Positions 13,201 to 25,200 of a stretch of 64,000 nucleotides of DNA are shown here, piece after piece. The translations under genes and the position numbers were made by a program. Below the pieces are notes generated by a model that ran no database searches, was not told the DNA's origin, and worked only from the letters and a program-made list of their open reading frames with translations. The stretch is from Lepisosteus oculatus (lineage: Eukaryota > Chordata > Actinopteri > Semionotiformes > Lepisosteidae): contig NC_090696.1 of the NCBI RefSeq assembly GCF_040954835.1, forward strand, positions 68,695,722 through 68,759,721. The letters are read 5' to 3'. The first letter of the stretch is position 1, and the number at the start of each line of letters is the position of its first letter.

Positions 13201-16200
13201 CTGATCTGAGTTTAAAACAGCAACGGAGATAAACATTTGCTATTTCTAACTATCAGGTACAATTAACCTTTTCCATACATTGAGCTGCCTGTGGACACCC
13301 AAATAATCAACCTCATACTTCCTGACACTGATGACACTGACATTGATGTCAGCTTGTAATTGAAAAGTTATGTTACACGTGAAGGCCTTTCCAGATGATT
13401 CCTAGCTATTATTATGACAACAAAGAATTCTGAATTTATTGGGCGTCTTTTTTCATTACTTTGAGACTCTCCTTGTGCCTTATATACAGTATTAACAACT
13501 TAAAAAAAACAATTCTGTAAAAATTGGGTGAGGCATTGCTAAGCTTTGAGTGCATTTTTATGAGCCATTAGCATCTGTGTTTTGCATATATCACCAATTT
13601 GTGATTATCCATGGTTGAATGCATGCAATAGTTTCTTTACGCTCATAAAATAAGGGGAGTTGGTCTGAGAGAACGAGAAGCACAGTTGTATTTTGAAGGG
13701 AAAGGGACCAAAATAGCGTAGGGAGATTATTGTTCTCATTCTCTTGCTGTTAAGCAGCCACATGTTGAGTCGTTTTCTGTTCCGTGCGGAGTGAGAGTGA
13801 GAGGAGTGTTGCTGGAAGTGTGCTCTCGTGTTGTGTGTTGCAGGAGTACAAGGTGTCGAGCTTTGAGCAGCGTCTAATCAGCGAGATCGAATTCCGCCTG
13901 GAGCGCTCCCCAGTCGAAGAGTCTGATGATGAAGTGCAGCACGATGAAGGGAGCTCACCTGGCCAGCAGGTGGCTCCCTTCTTTGACCAAAAGCTCAAGC
14001 ATTACAAGGTCTTTGAGGGCATGCCTGTCACTTTCGTCTGCAAAGTCATCGGAGACCCTAAGCCAAAGGTAATGGGCAAGTCAGTGAGTAAACACGCAGC
14101 ACGCTGAAACACACATCACTTTGAATATGCTGTATTGTCCCTGATGATGAGCATGAAGATACATAAATACAAAATTCTGCACACACATGCTACTCAATCT
14201 GATTTTGTGTGAGCAAGTATCCGCTCTGCTCTTAATGTCTCCCATATTTTGCGTGAGAAGTTTATTTAATTTAACTTAATTCAATTTAGGTTTGTTTAAT
14301 TTTACCTTGAGCTCCTGGTGAAGGTCCTTTTGTTCTCTTGGAAAATCAAGACGTTTAAACAGAAGAGCAGCCTGTTCCCAAGGCTTGGTCTCCATTTCTG
14401 TGTTAGACATCTTGCTTGATGTTATTTTACTCTTTTGCAGGCTGGGATTTAATACCTATTGGAAAAGATTTTGAATATGCTGTATTGTAACTCTGGATAT
14501 GATATGTGTTTTGAGACCTAAATTCTGTTGGGATCCTCAACAATACAATGCACATACTTTCTGCTGGAAAGTCCATGACATTGTCTTATGATTAGGCCTC
14601 ATAACTAAACAGTTATTATCCAAGAATTTGGGACTTGCGTAATGTGGTAATTTTGTACTGCCTGTCTTTGGCAGATTTACTGGTTTAAAGATGGCAAGCA
14701 GATCTCCAAAAGGAGTGAGCACTACAGGATCAGCAGGGAGCCAGATGGTACCTGCTCTCTGCACACTGCTGCTGCCTCCCTTGATGACGATGGGAATTAT
14801 ACAATCATGGCAGCCAATCCAGAGGTAAGCCATACCAACAACACCCAACAGTAAAGCTTTTTTGTTTGTTTGTTTGTTTTGGCAATTCGAGAATTTCTAA
14901 CTTTCATAAGTGCTTCAGCTTCAATAATTTAAACCATGGAAGCAGGGCTAACTTTTATCTTGAAAATATTATACATGCAAGGGTGCAGATTTCGAAAGCT
15001 AGGCAGGGAAGCTGTACTGGGAAGGAAGATCTCGAAGGAAAACCAGGCTTCTGCTCTAAGTGATGAGGAGATGCTCTTCTCTCTAGACCAAAAATTACAA
15101 TTCACTGAATTGCACCATCTTCCTGAGTGATACTCATAAGCTTTATGAGTTGGCAGCATAGGATGTGTGATTAATGAATAGTCAGGACCCCTGTTTTCTC
15201 TGATCACCATACCTGGATATAGGATGTATCAGATCTTTTTCTAAAGCTTTGGGATGAAAACCCATTATATACAGTAGTTGCAAAGAATTATAATTACCTA
15301 CGTCCAATCTACGTATAAATATAGGTGTGCATACAGTTTATAAATGACCTTTCATGTTTCATGCTCTTTGATTCAGTTATAAAAGTACATTTCTCTTACA
15401 CTGACAAATAAAACTTCACGATCACATGCAGTTGAAAAGCTAGTGGTGAGAGCAATGGGGAATGACTAAAGGATTGCAGGAAGGTCATGCACTCAAGCTG
15501 CTCCAGTTTTACCAGTCAGTATTACTCACAGTACTTATTCAAGGCTGTCTGAAGAAAGCACCCACAGAGTAATAGATAGGAGCATGTAAATTGTGTATGT
15601 GTAAAACTAGGCTGTAAACGTCTTGTGCTAATCCCCTACACACCCAATTTTCAGGGGTTTGTCTTCCTGTTTTGATGCCATATAAGCTGTAATGTGGCTG
15701 TGGTTTCCATCGTCTTGTGGTTACAGTGGCTGCAGTAGTGAAGGTTTGTCTGGAAAAGTTCAGATTTTTCCATACCACCATTGCATAGAAGATACGTTTA
15801 ATGGCTTTCACTAAGCCCTTACTTTCTAATTAGAAAGCCACCAACGGGAATTGTTCTGCGTGTTTGCAGTTTGTTTCTGACTTTTGGTACTCTGGTTTCG
15901 GGATGTTTCAACACGCCTGAAATTTGAAATCCTGCAGAATAGTTGGGAATTAACACAACTAGTGGCAAATTTAGATTTTAAAAAAAGTATTGTAGGTAGT
16001 GACATGAAAATCTTTTAAGCTAGGTAAAGCTCGCCAAAGCTCAGTGGAAAGTAAAAAATGGTCTATTTCAGAAAATGTCTTGCTGTTTAACTGTTTGCCC
16101 AGACTGGGCCAAAGTATGTTCTAAAACAGAGCAGATAAATATGGGATGGAAAAAACACAATTTTACCACTATCAAGGGAAGCCTGCATGCTTTTATGCAG

Positions 16201-19200
16201 TATGGTTATTTATTGTTTATCATGTAGTACTCTAAAGATAAAAGTGGAAGCTTAATGGCAGACCACATACTGTGAAGTAGCTTCAGAGGCAATTGTGGTC
16301 TGTATCATATGCCCAGGAGCCTGTTGAACAAAATGGCTAATAACTCTTAATAGGTTGTTGACAGCATAGTGTTAATATGATACCAAAGTTTGTTACCATT
16401 TATCAGTTTCAAGAGCCTTTGTTTGTTTATAAATCATGTCTGGCTGTGAAGGCAGGGTTTAATTATCAAGATTGTCATCCTCTCTGGCACATAACAAGAC
16501 AGTCATTTGTTATGTTTCCTCAACTGAAGCCAATTCAGAAAACCATCTGAAAAACTAACCAATTTTTAACTATTCTGAAAAAAAGGAAAACAACATTGAA
16601 CATAGAAGGGACCAACTTTAGCTTTTCTGGATAGTTAACTTTAAGAAAGAAGAAATCAGGCAATTAGGCTGTATGTTTCTTCAGAGAATTATTAATCCAG
16701 TTTATAGTGTTACTCACGACAGGAAGCACAGCAATGTTGTCAGCAAGAACTCAAAACAAGTCAAAACAAGATAAGCTGATGACATTACATCCCTAGAGAA
16801 TTCAATGTTTTAACAACACCAACAAACTTAAACCCAAGTTTCTAGCATCTGTTTTGACTGAGCACATAACCTTTTATTTTCCAGTAGACTTCCCTCAGAT
16901 TGCGTTCTGCTATGCAAAACAACTGCTCATGAAACCCGTAAAGAATGTTATTAGGAACAAGTACGCTATTATTGATGTGCAAGTTGACCACACTTGGATA
17001 ACTTTTTTTTTCTAGCAAAACCTAAATTTACAGAACACGTTAAAGTTAAACACATTAAAGTCTTTAAAGAAGTTTAAAAAAAAATGCTGTAAAACTGTAA
17101 TTGTTCCCTCTTTTATTGTGAAGTGTTCCCTGAAGCAACGCTCAGGAGCCCAAAGTTAGTGTCAGTACTGCTGACCTGATGAAACTCCACGATAAAGCTA
17201 GCTGTGGTTGACGTTTCCCATCAGCCTCCTCAGTCAGTTCACGGCCCCATTGGCAGAGCAGCTCATGGGAGAGGGCTTGTGGGTTTTGGGATCCTGACTC
17301 TTGGTGTCTCTCCGGCTCTCTCTGGCTCAGGGCAGGACAAGCTGCACGGGCCGGATGATGGTGCAGGCGGTCAACCAGAGGGGCAGGAGCACTCGTTCCC
17401 CTCCAGGACACACCAGGAGGTGGGTGATTGAGGAGTGGGGGGGGGGAGACACGTTCCTGAGGCTTGCTGTAAAAGTGGAACTCAGAAACGGGCATCCTCT
17501 TTGTGGCTGTCAAAGGAATGTGATTGTTGTACTGCTGTCAAGATTCTCCACAGGGTGAAAGCTTTTGAGGGGCGAAGGACCAGGGGGAAAGACTTACAGA
17601 TTTGGAACCACCACCCACCCCACCAATCCTTCGAGATTCATTCTCCTTCCAATTACCCGATCATTCTTTTTGGTTTAAACAGCAGCCCAATCAATCAACT
17701 TCACTCTGCAATTTTCAAGAGTTTTCAGAGCGGGGGTCATCACAGGGTTACACCAAACCCCCCCCCTTCTTTTAACATGACATCAGCTGCATACTTTACA
17801 GTAAGTGGTAAGGAGCCAGATTTGAAGCCAACAACATATTAGCCCCAAAGCCTTTCTGCCCTGTAGGTCTCAAAATGCAAAAATGTTTTTTTCAAAACAG
17901 CTTTCCAAGCCGGTTTAAAATTCCTCACTTTCCACAAATGTTTTTTAAGTTTGTGTTTGATTTTCTGGAAATGCTGGGATAGGATTACATTTTCCCCAAC
18001 CCGAAAGACGTTTGCCATTATTTTAACTGGTTTCATGTTCTGGTTTCAAGATGGTTACAATTGATGTTTAGTTATGTGGTGAAACGGAATAACATTTTGC
18101 TTATTTTTCTAAAATGTTGCTTTATTAACATTTTGTACTGTAGGCATACAGTTAGCAGGCAGTTATTATGGGTGACTACCTGGAGATTTTTTATAAGCGT
18201 ATTAACATTTTTCAAGAAGAGGTAATTGGATATTTTCAGTTGGGTAATAATAAAGGTAGCTAAAACTCTCCAAACAACCTCAAATGACGGGAACTAGGAG
18301 GCCGATAATGAAACAATGTCTAGAAAGTGTCAGACTGGCTAAATTAAGGAAAAATTAAAGACATTTAAAGCAATTTTTTTTAAAAAATAGAAGGACTGGT
18401 TTGGTAAGTCGTGTCTTCTTCAAATATTTTTCGAAGAACTTACTGTTGAGATTATTAATAAGACAGTATTTGCCTTTGAAAAATAATGGATTGCTTCCAT
18501 AGGAAAAGACTGCTTTAACATACAGTATATTATACATGTGATCTATTAGTTTACTGCATGTTGAAGCAAGGCTAAGGATTGAATCCTTTTCGCAAATGTT
18601 CCTTACCAACAACTGGAAAGTAGACAATGGAATACAAACACATGTGTGACTGAAAGCAAAGCACATCCTTGTGAGAGCATTTGCATTCCAAGAAATTGAG
18701 CATAAGAGGAAGGTTTATAGTATTATTATTATTATTGTTGTTGTTGTTGTTATTATTATGAGGTATTAGCAGAAAAACTGGCTGTAGCAGGAAGAGGAGG
18801 AAGAAAAGTACTCAATGAATGTGCAGAAACTACCGTTTGTCTCCTAAAACTAGAAGCCTTCAAATGCAAGCCTAGGAGTGCTTTAGCAGGGTGTACCTCA
18901 GTAGGTAGACACAGGATTGCAGTTATCTCTTCAGCATCTTTCACCACCACTACCACAAAACCAAAATAAAGAAAAAACCTTTAGCAGGCTCCATAATCTT
19001 CCTCTCTTTTTTACTACCAGGGCGTAACAGCTTGCGAGGTGTGAAAGGGAGGAGGGAGCATTAGGTCACCTCTTGGAAAGCTTTCCATTAACAAGTTCTT
19101 GTGGTTTGTGCGGTATCTCAAAAAAACGTTTACGGGACTTCTGACAGGTCACCTGAGATAAGACTACACATGAATGACGTATGCCGTCTGACAGGTCACC

Positions 19201-22200
19201 TGGGATAAGACTACATGAATCACACATTGGTCTACTTTGCAAATAGATTACTCTGAAATACCTTTGTGGAGTAAAACCCACATGCTTTGTTTCATCCTGT
19301 CTAAATGATTTGCCTCTTAAAACTTTTCAGAATATACAGAGGTCAAAGAACATGATCTGTTAAAAGTACAACTTTTTTTTTATAGCAGTGGATTTATCCA
19401 TCTCACGAAAACAGATGTACCCCTTCTAAATTTGGAGAATTAAAAATAACTCTAAAGGCTTAAGGTCATCTAAATAGTAAAAAAGTAAATAGAACATGAC
19501 AGACTTAAGGGGCAACGTCTTATGAACATTGTGAACAGTGTTTTTTACTCCCCAGAGCATGTAACTGTTTTTTTTCTTATAGTGCAGACTTGTGTCAACT
19601 AGCCAAAATGATTTTCCTGCAGTTGTCTGCCTTTTATGATCAAGTCATGGCATTTGACCTAGAGGACTTCATTTAATATTTGTGTAAAACAAAAGCCTCA
19701 AAATAGAGAACTGCAATAATTTAATGAGTACAAACACAGTCTGTCTAATACACTTTGTATACCCAGAAACCATATCAAAAAGGGCAACAGCAAACGATGC
19801 CACTGTATCAGTTTTCCTTGACTAGCTGCTTGCAGTAATTAACTAGTGAGAATGGGTGGGCTTCACAAGAAATCTGTTCTTATAAGGCAGAATTGCAAGA
19901 TGGAAGTTAATGTGGCACACCCTTGGTTTGCAAATGGAGTTACTTACTGAAAGGATTGACTTCTCCAGCGAAATCACCCGTTCCATCTGACATTAACGTG
20001 TAGCTTGACGTGAGCTGATGATGTCCGAAGTGCCATAGCACCGGTGAGGCCAAATGAGGTCCACAAGCCTCAAAAACGATGAACGGTCTGATGAAGCACA
20101 CGTTTTGTGATGTTAGGTATCGGGGAATTCCGAAAGGCACTGTGAGACTTGCGGCTCATCTGTGGTAATCACTCAGAGGCTGTGTTCTGTCTCAGACCTA
20201 GGTCACGGTCCCGGGACAGCGGGGAAGAGAATGACAACATCCAGGAACGTCATTTCCGACCACATTTCCTGCAGGCACCCGGGGACCTGATTGTCCAGGA
20301 GGGCAAGCTCTGTCGGATGGACTGCAAGGTGACGTCACGGCTCTCTGCTGTTTGACTTTGGACTTTAATCATGAAAGGAAAGGGAGAAAACATTAGCTAT
20401 AATACTGTATGTGTGTGCACTTATGATCTGGCTTCAGTAAAACACTTCCTCTTAGCATGTTTCATGGCCAAATGGGATCTTCAAAATCAGTCTATCTCAC
20501 AGTTTTAGATAAGAACTGTTCTGACATGTTTTTGCTGATCACAAAAAACCTGCCTAGTAACAAAATGTGACTCCTCAAATTCCGTTTTAAGTTCTATTGC
20601 TCGAGAGAAGAAAGAAAACGAGGAATCATGTGCATTGTTGACATGTTGGAGAAAAAAGCCATTTTCAATTTACTTTGGGCCTTTACTTGTTCTTAAACAG
20701 CAATGCAAGAAAAATCAAAATATCAAAACAGACACTTTTTTTAAAATGGAAGTCTACAGTATATGTCTATTGCGAGCCTTTAAAACTTGTGTTTGTTTTC
20801 CCATTACAAATCTTGCAAAGGCTGGCTTCTCAAAGGAGTAGTTAAGCATTGATTGCTGTCTGTCAGGAACGATGGAAGTTGTATTGACAGAATTTGTCAA
20901 GATTAGTATGTACTTTCAAATCTATTTATTATTTTTTTACATCAATTTAATTCTTAGAAATCTTTCAGTAAAACGCCGTTGGCAACATGAACTCGAATTT
21001 CTTGTCATCGTTATTGTTTTAGTATCAACAAGCTTAAGCAACAGGAATTATGTTTTAACTGTTGACCTTTTTCTCAAACTTTCATGAGGAAAAAATGTTT
21101 TATGATAAGACTTTGTTATTTGTAATTTCAGCTTAAAACGTGTGGCTGTAGCCAAAACCAACGTAATTTCATACCATGTTTTTGTAATTCTGTACGGTAC
21201 TGTATTTAATGTAAACAAATTCACATGCATAGAATATAGTACAATATTACATCATTAGGAATATGTCCAGAAATACTGAACTGCTGGCAGTACTGCATTC
21301 CATTGATAAAAGCTTCACATGTATAGGGGTAAATTATACAAGAAAAGCCAACACTCAGCTCTGAGTGTTCATGAACCTAGCCTTATCCTTCTAGAGGTTT
21401 CTAGGCTGAAACCTCTATTAGTTAACATCATAAGAGGAGGCAGCAGCAATCTGGGTCTGTCATGCCTGGTTCATGTGGCTGGAGTGCTGTCTCTCTTGGC
21501 CTGTTTACTTGACTGATTGACATGCATAGCACTGTAGGAATAGGCCTTGTCACAGATGACATGAGCAACAGCCTCCAGCCAATAAGAAGCTCCACCGTTT
21601 GAATTAGACTGTTTAAAATAAAAGTAACCCCAGTCTGCAGAGCTTTGTTCTACTACTGGGCTATCTGGGCTACAACTCATGATTTGAGTTAAGTCTCCTT
21701 TGTGGACACAGCTGTTACATTCTTGAGCAATACACTTTATCTTGAGTGCTTCAGTCTGCCCTTTACCTCCATAACTGGGTACCAGCTTTCAAAAACCTGC
21801 GATGGATGATCTAGAATGAGTCTTGTCTTCTCAGTTCACACCCCAGCCCTACAAGCCGTTAAAGTCTTGTAAGGGACTTTACTTTTTCTATCTGAAATGA
21901 TCTATTAGTAATTTGACTGTATACCTTGTAAGCATTAAGCATGATGAAAATATAACGTTATGAACTGTTTCAGATTTGGCAGTGCTTTAAGCAAACCTAT
22001 CATGCCTTAGTTGTGAGGCATGGATGGATGTTCAGTTCTTTGTGCAGGAGCACACATCGTGAAGAGCCTGTTGTGATCTCAGCCATGGCTCTGCATGCGC
22101 AGGGTATATTATACTTCAGTAATGTTCAGTTCCAGACATGAGGCTGAAACTGGACTGCCAATGCAATTTGAACTTAAATGAAGTTCCCTAGTGAATTGAA

Positions 22201-25200
22201 ATTAGAAACAGTGGGGAGATGTTCCTGTGCCAGTGAGCACACAGAGCCAAGCAAGCTCTGAGCAGCGCTCAGCGTGCCAGCATGCCTACAGGAAACTGAC
22301 TCACTTCCAGTAAGACTGAGAAATTGCTGCATTGCCTTTTTATTCCACAGCAGTTAGTGTCCAGTGAACATGTGAGAAATGTGTTGATTGCAGTGGTTAC
22401 AAAACCAGCTGAAAAAATATCCAGTGTACTTCCAGGTAGCAAATATACAGTAGTTTGCTTATCATTATACAGAACAGATGACCAGTTTGAAGCAACCAAA
22501 GAACATGTATATTGTGTGTCAATGTAAAAGCTGAAGTATATGGATTAAGATATACATTGGATGAATTTTTAGTCAATTCATATCATTGTTTGGGTTTCTA
22601 AGGCTCTCAGTGCTTTCTTAAACGTGAGAAAGCTTTAGCATACTGTAAGTGGGGAAACGATGCAATTTACTACTAATTAGCCTAATGCTGTCCCTGTTCT
22701 ATTTAAGTAATGTTTTTGTGCTCATAGGAATTAGTACATATACTGTATACAGGTTAGTGGACTGAGCACATTACAGTCATTATATGGCACAATTAAATGG
22801 ATATTAGATACTTCCCCCTTTTTTACAGGAAAGCAAAGGAAACCTGTCTTTGGATGCAGTCCAGAATAAGCAGTTATTTAATACATCCCACAAGGACATT
22901 ATTGAACTTATTAACCAATAAACAATTAAAACTGAACACACACAGCAGTGTGCATCACACCATTACAGCAGTAATGGTGAACTGGCTGTATTGGAAGGAC
23001 CAAAGAGAACAAATTGCATGTTGGACGTCTTGGAAACATTTCAAAAAAGCTTTTAAATTTTCCGAACAGTGGGCTAGATTCTTCTGTATGTTTTTTTAGC
23101 AGGATGTTGTGTATTTGGTAATAAAAGAGAGCACACAGCTACAACTACTGCAAGGAAATGTATTAAAAGACATTCATAAATTCTCTACATTTTCTCTCAG
23201 AAGTTATTTTTGAGTATTATCAGGTCTGTGATGAGAACTATGTAGGCCACACACTATAAGAATATACCAGGACATTGTGTTGCTGAAAAATGTGGTTCAA
23301 ACCGAATATCATTGTGAATTACACAAGTGGTCTGTATTGCTGTGCACCTGAAAGAGGTTTAAGCTTCTATGATAACTTTCAGGTATGCAAACTGTGAAAG
23401 AGAATAATTTAATCACAAGATGGCATTTCTTGTGAGAAAAAAATAGAATAATCTTTTTTCTGGTGGAATATGATACTACTGTACATATGGTTTTGTTCCA
23501 CTTCTTCAAATGCTCTTAAAAATGCAGCAATTAAGATTTTTTTGTGAAATGTTTTTTTAAAAAACAATAAATGATAGTTTCTGGTATATTTTCTCTTTGT
23601 AATGTAAACCACATTAAAAAAATCACATTAACCACTGTTCCGTCATATTCAGTCAAGTATTTGTTTCACTCAGTAGAATTAATCACTGGATGTTGCTGGT
23701 CTTCTTTGCCTTCAGCAACTCCCACAACAGTACGTCTTATCCATGTGCTTTTCCTGTGGTAAATTTATTTTCCCTTTCATAATATCATGGAGTCAGGGAT
23801 AAAATGACCATGCTATGCAGCAAATCAGAAATGGTGTGGTATTTTAATTTTAAAAGTCAATCATTTTTCCTTTACAAATTCCTTTTGATCTCGTACACTG
23901 TAGGGTGAATGTGCTTGTTTTCAATTGCAGGTGAGTGGATTGCCAACACCAGATCTTATTTGGCAGCTGAATGGCCAAACTATCCGGCCTGACAACTCTC
24001 ACAAAATGCTGGTGAGGGAGAACGGAGTGCACTCTCTCATCATTGAGCCAGTAACCTCCAGAGACGCGGGCATCTATACCTGCATCGCAAGCAACAGAGC
24101 TGGGCAGAACTCCTTCAACCTGGAACTTATCGTCGCAGGTAAAGGCGTCACTCAAGTGGCTACAGTAGATTCACCTGGCCCAGAAGCGACCAACATATTC
24201 CGCTCTAAAACACTTTCATTGTGGTAGGATTTGAACTGCAGCAGCAAACAGATTTTAAATGATTAAATAATTAAATGCTCCACCACACTCAACCAAAAAG
24301 GAAATCTGACCATTAAATAATGTTTCGGGATTGTTAGAAGAGCAGGGCGTGGGGTGAGGGTGGAGGGGGGGTTCTTTTGTAATGTATCAGGTATTGTCAT
24401 TTTCCAGAAGGTCTCAATTCCATGGAGTCTGAGGTGTCTAGATTCTAGGTGACAAAAAAACGTTTTTTTTTATCAGTGCGGAAAACCATTAAGTTAAGGG
24501 CCATTAAGGGTCATTAAGTCGGATTATAGGAAGAGACCTTCACAACAAACTGGGGCTTACATGTACTGCTCCTCAGCAAAAGCTACACAAATGCAAACAT
24601 ACAGTACTGTAGCTCAAATACGAAATTCCAGCCCTGTCCTGAAAGGTTGACGTTGCTAAGGAATGGATTCTGTTTTTTTTTTTGCAGCTAAAGAGATGCA
24701 CAAAGCCCCCGTCTTCATTGAAAAGCTGCAAAACACAGGTGTAGCCGAGGGTTTCCCTGTACGCTTAGAGTGCCGTGTGTCCGGGGTGCCATATCCACAG
24801 ATTTTCTGGAAGAAGGAGAATGAATCTCTTACTCACAATACTGATAGAATCAGGTAAGGGCATTGCAGAGTATTTCTTGCAGTGGTCCGGTCCTAAAAAA
24901 CACAAATTTTATAGCTCTTTAATAGAATTTTGACAATGTTCAAAATCTAAAATACTGTAACTTCATTAAAAAAAGCTGCAGGAAAACTGTCCAACAATAT
25001 AATTGTCGCTGACAAACACAGTCCTTGTAATGGTTTGCGAGTAAGCACAATGAATCCGCATCTTATGTGTTGTTTAGAGTTGTAAAAATGCACATTTTGT
25101 GCAGAATCGGTTATTTTGTATTGTGCCTTGTATTTTTTGTACACGTATTTCTGATGATAATATTGTCAATTGTTCGACCAAAAAACTCCAAATTGCATCC

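Larger units (their letters stand above)
10967..13843 (+). other. PALLD: PALLD intron
   Basis: Contains 5S-SINE copy B and one copy of the unclassified repeat at 11818. 12900-13100 is a TATA/TGTATT-rich low-complexity stretch. Confidence 0.6.
17420..20195 (+). other. PALLD: PALLD intron
   Basis: Holds the triplet microsatellite at 18720 and the tandem duplication at 19147. Otherwise nothing recognised. Confidence 0.6.

Noticed and set aside
17142..17513. 123-codon open frame on the minus strand
   Set aside because: Antisense to a true palladin exon (17331-17419); a shadow.
20010..20120. ctgatgatgtccgaag and ggtctgatgaagcac as hammerhead candidates
   Set aside because: Neither has a GAAA segment after a plausible stem II, so the core is incomplete.
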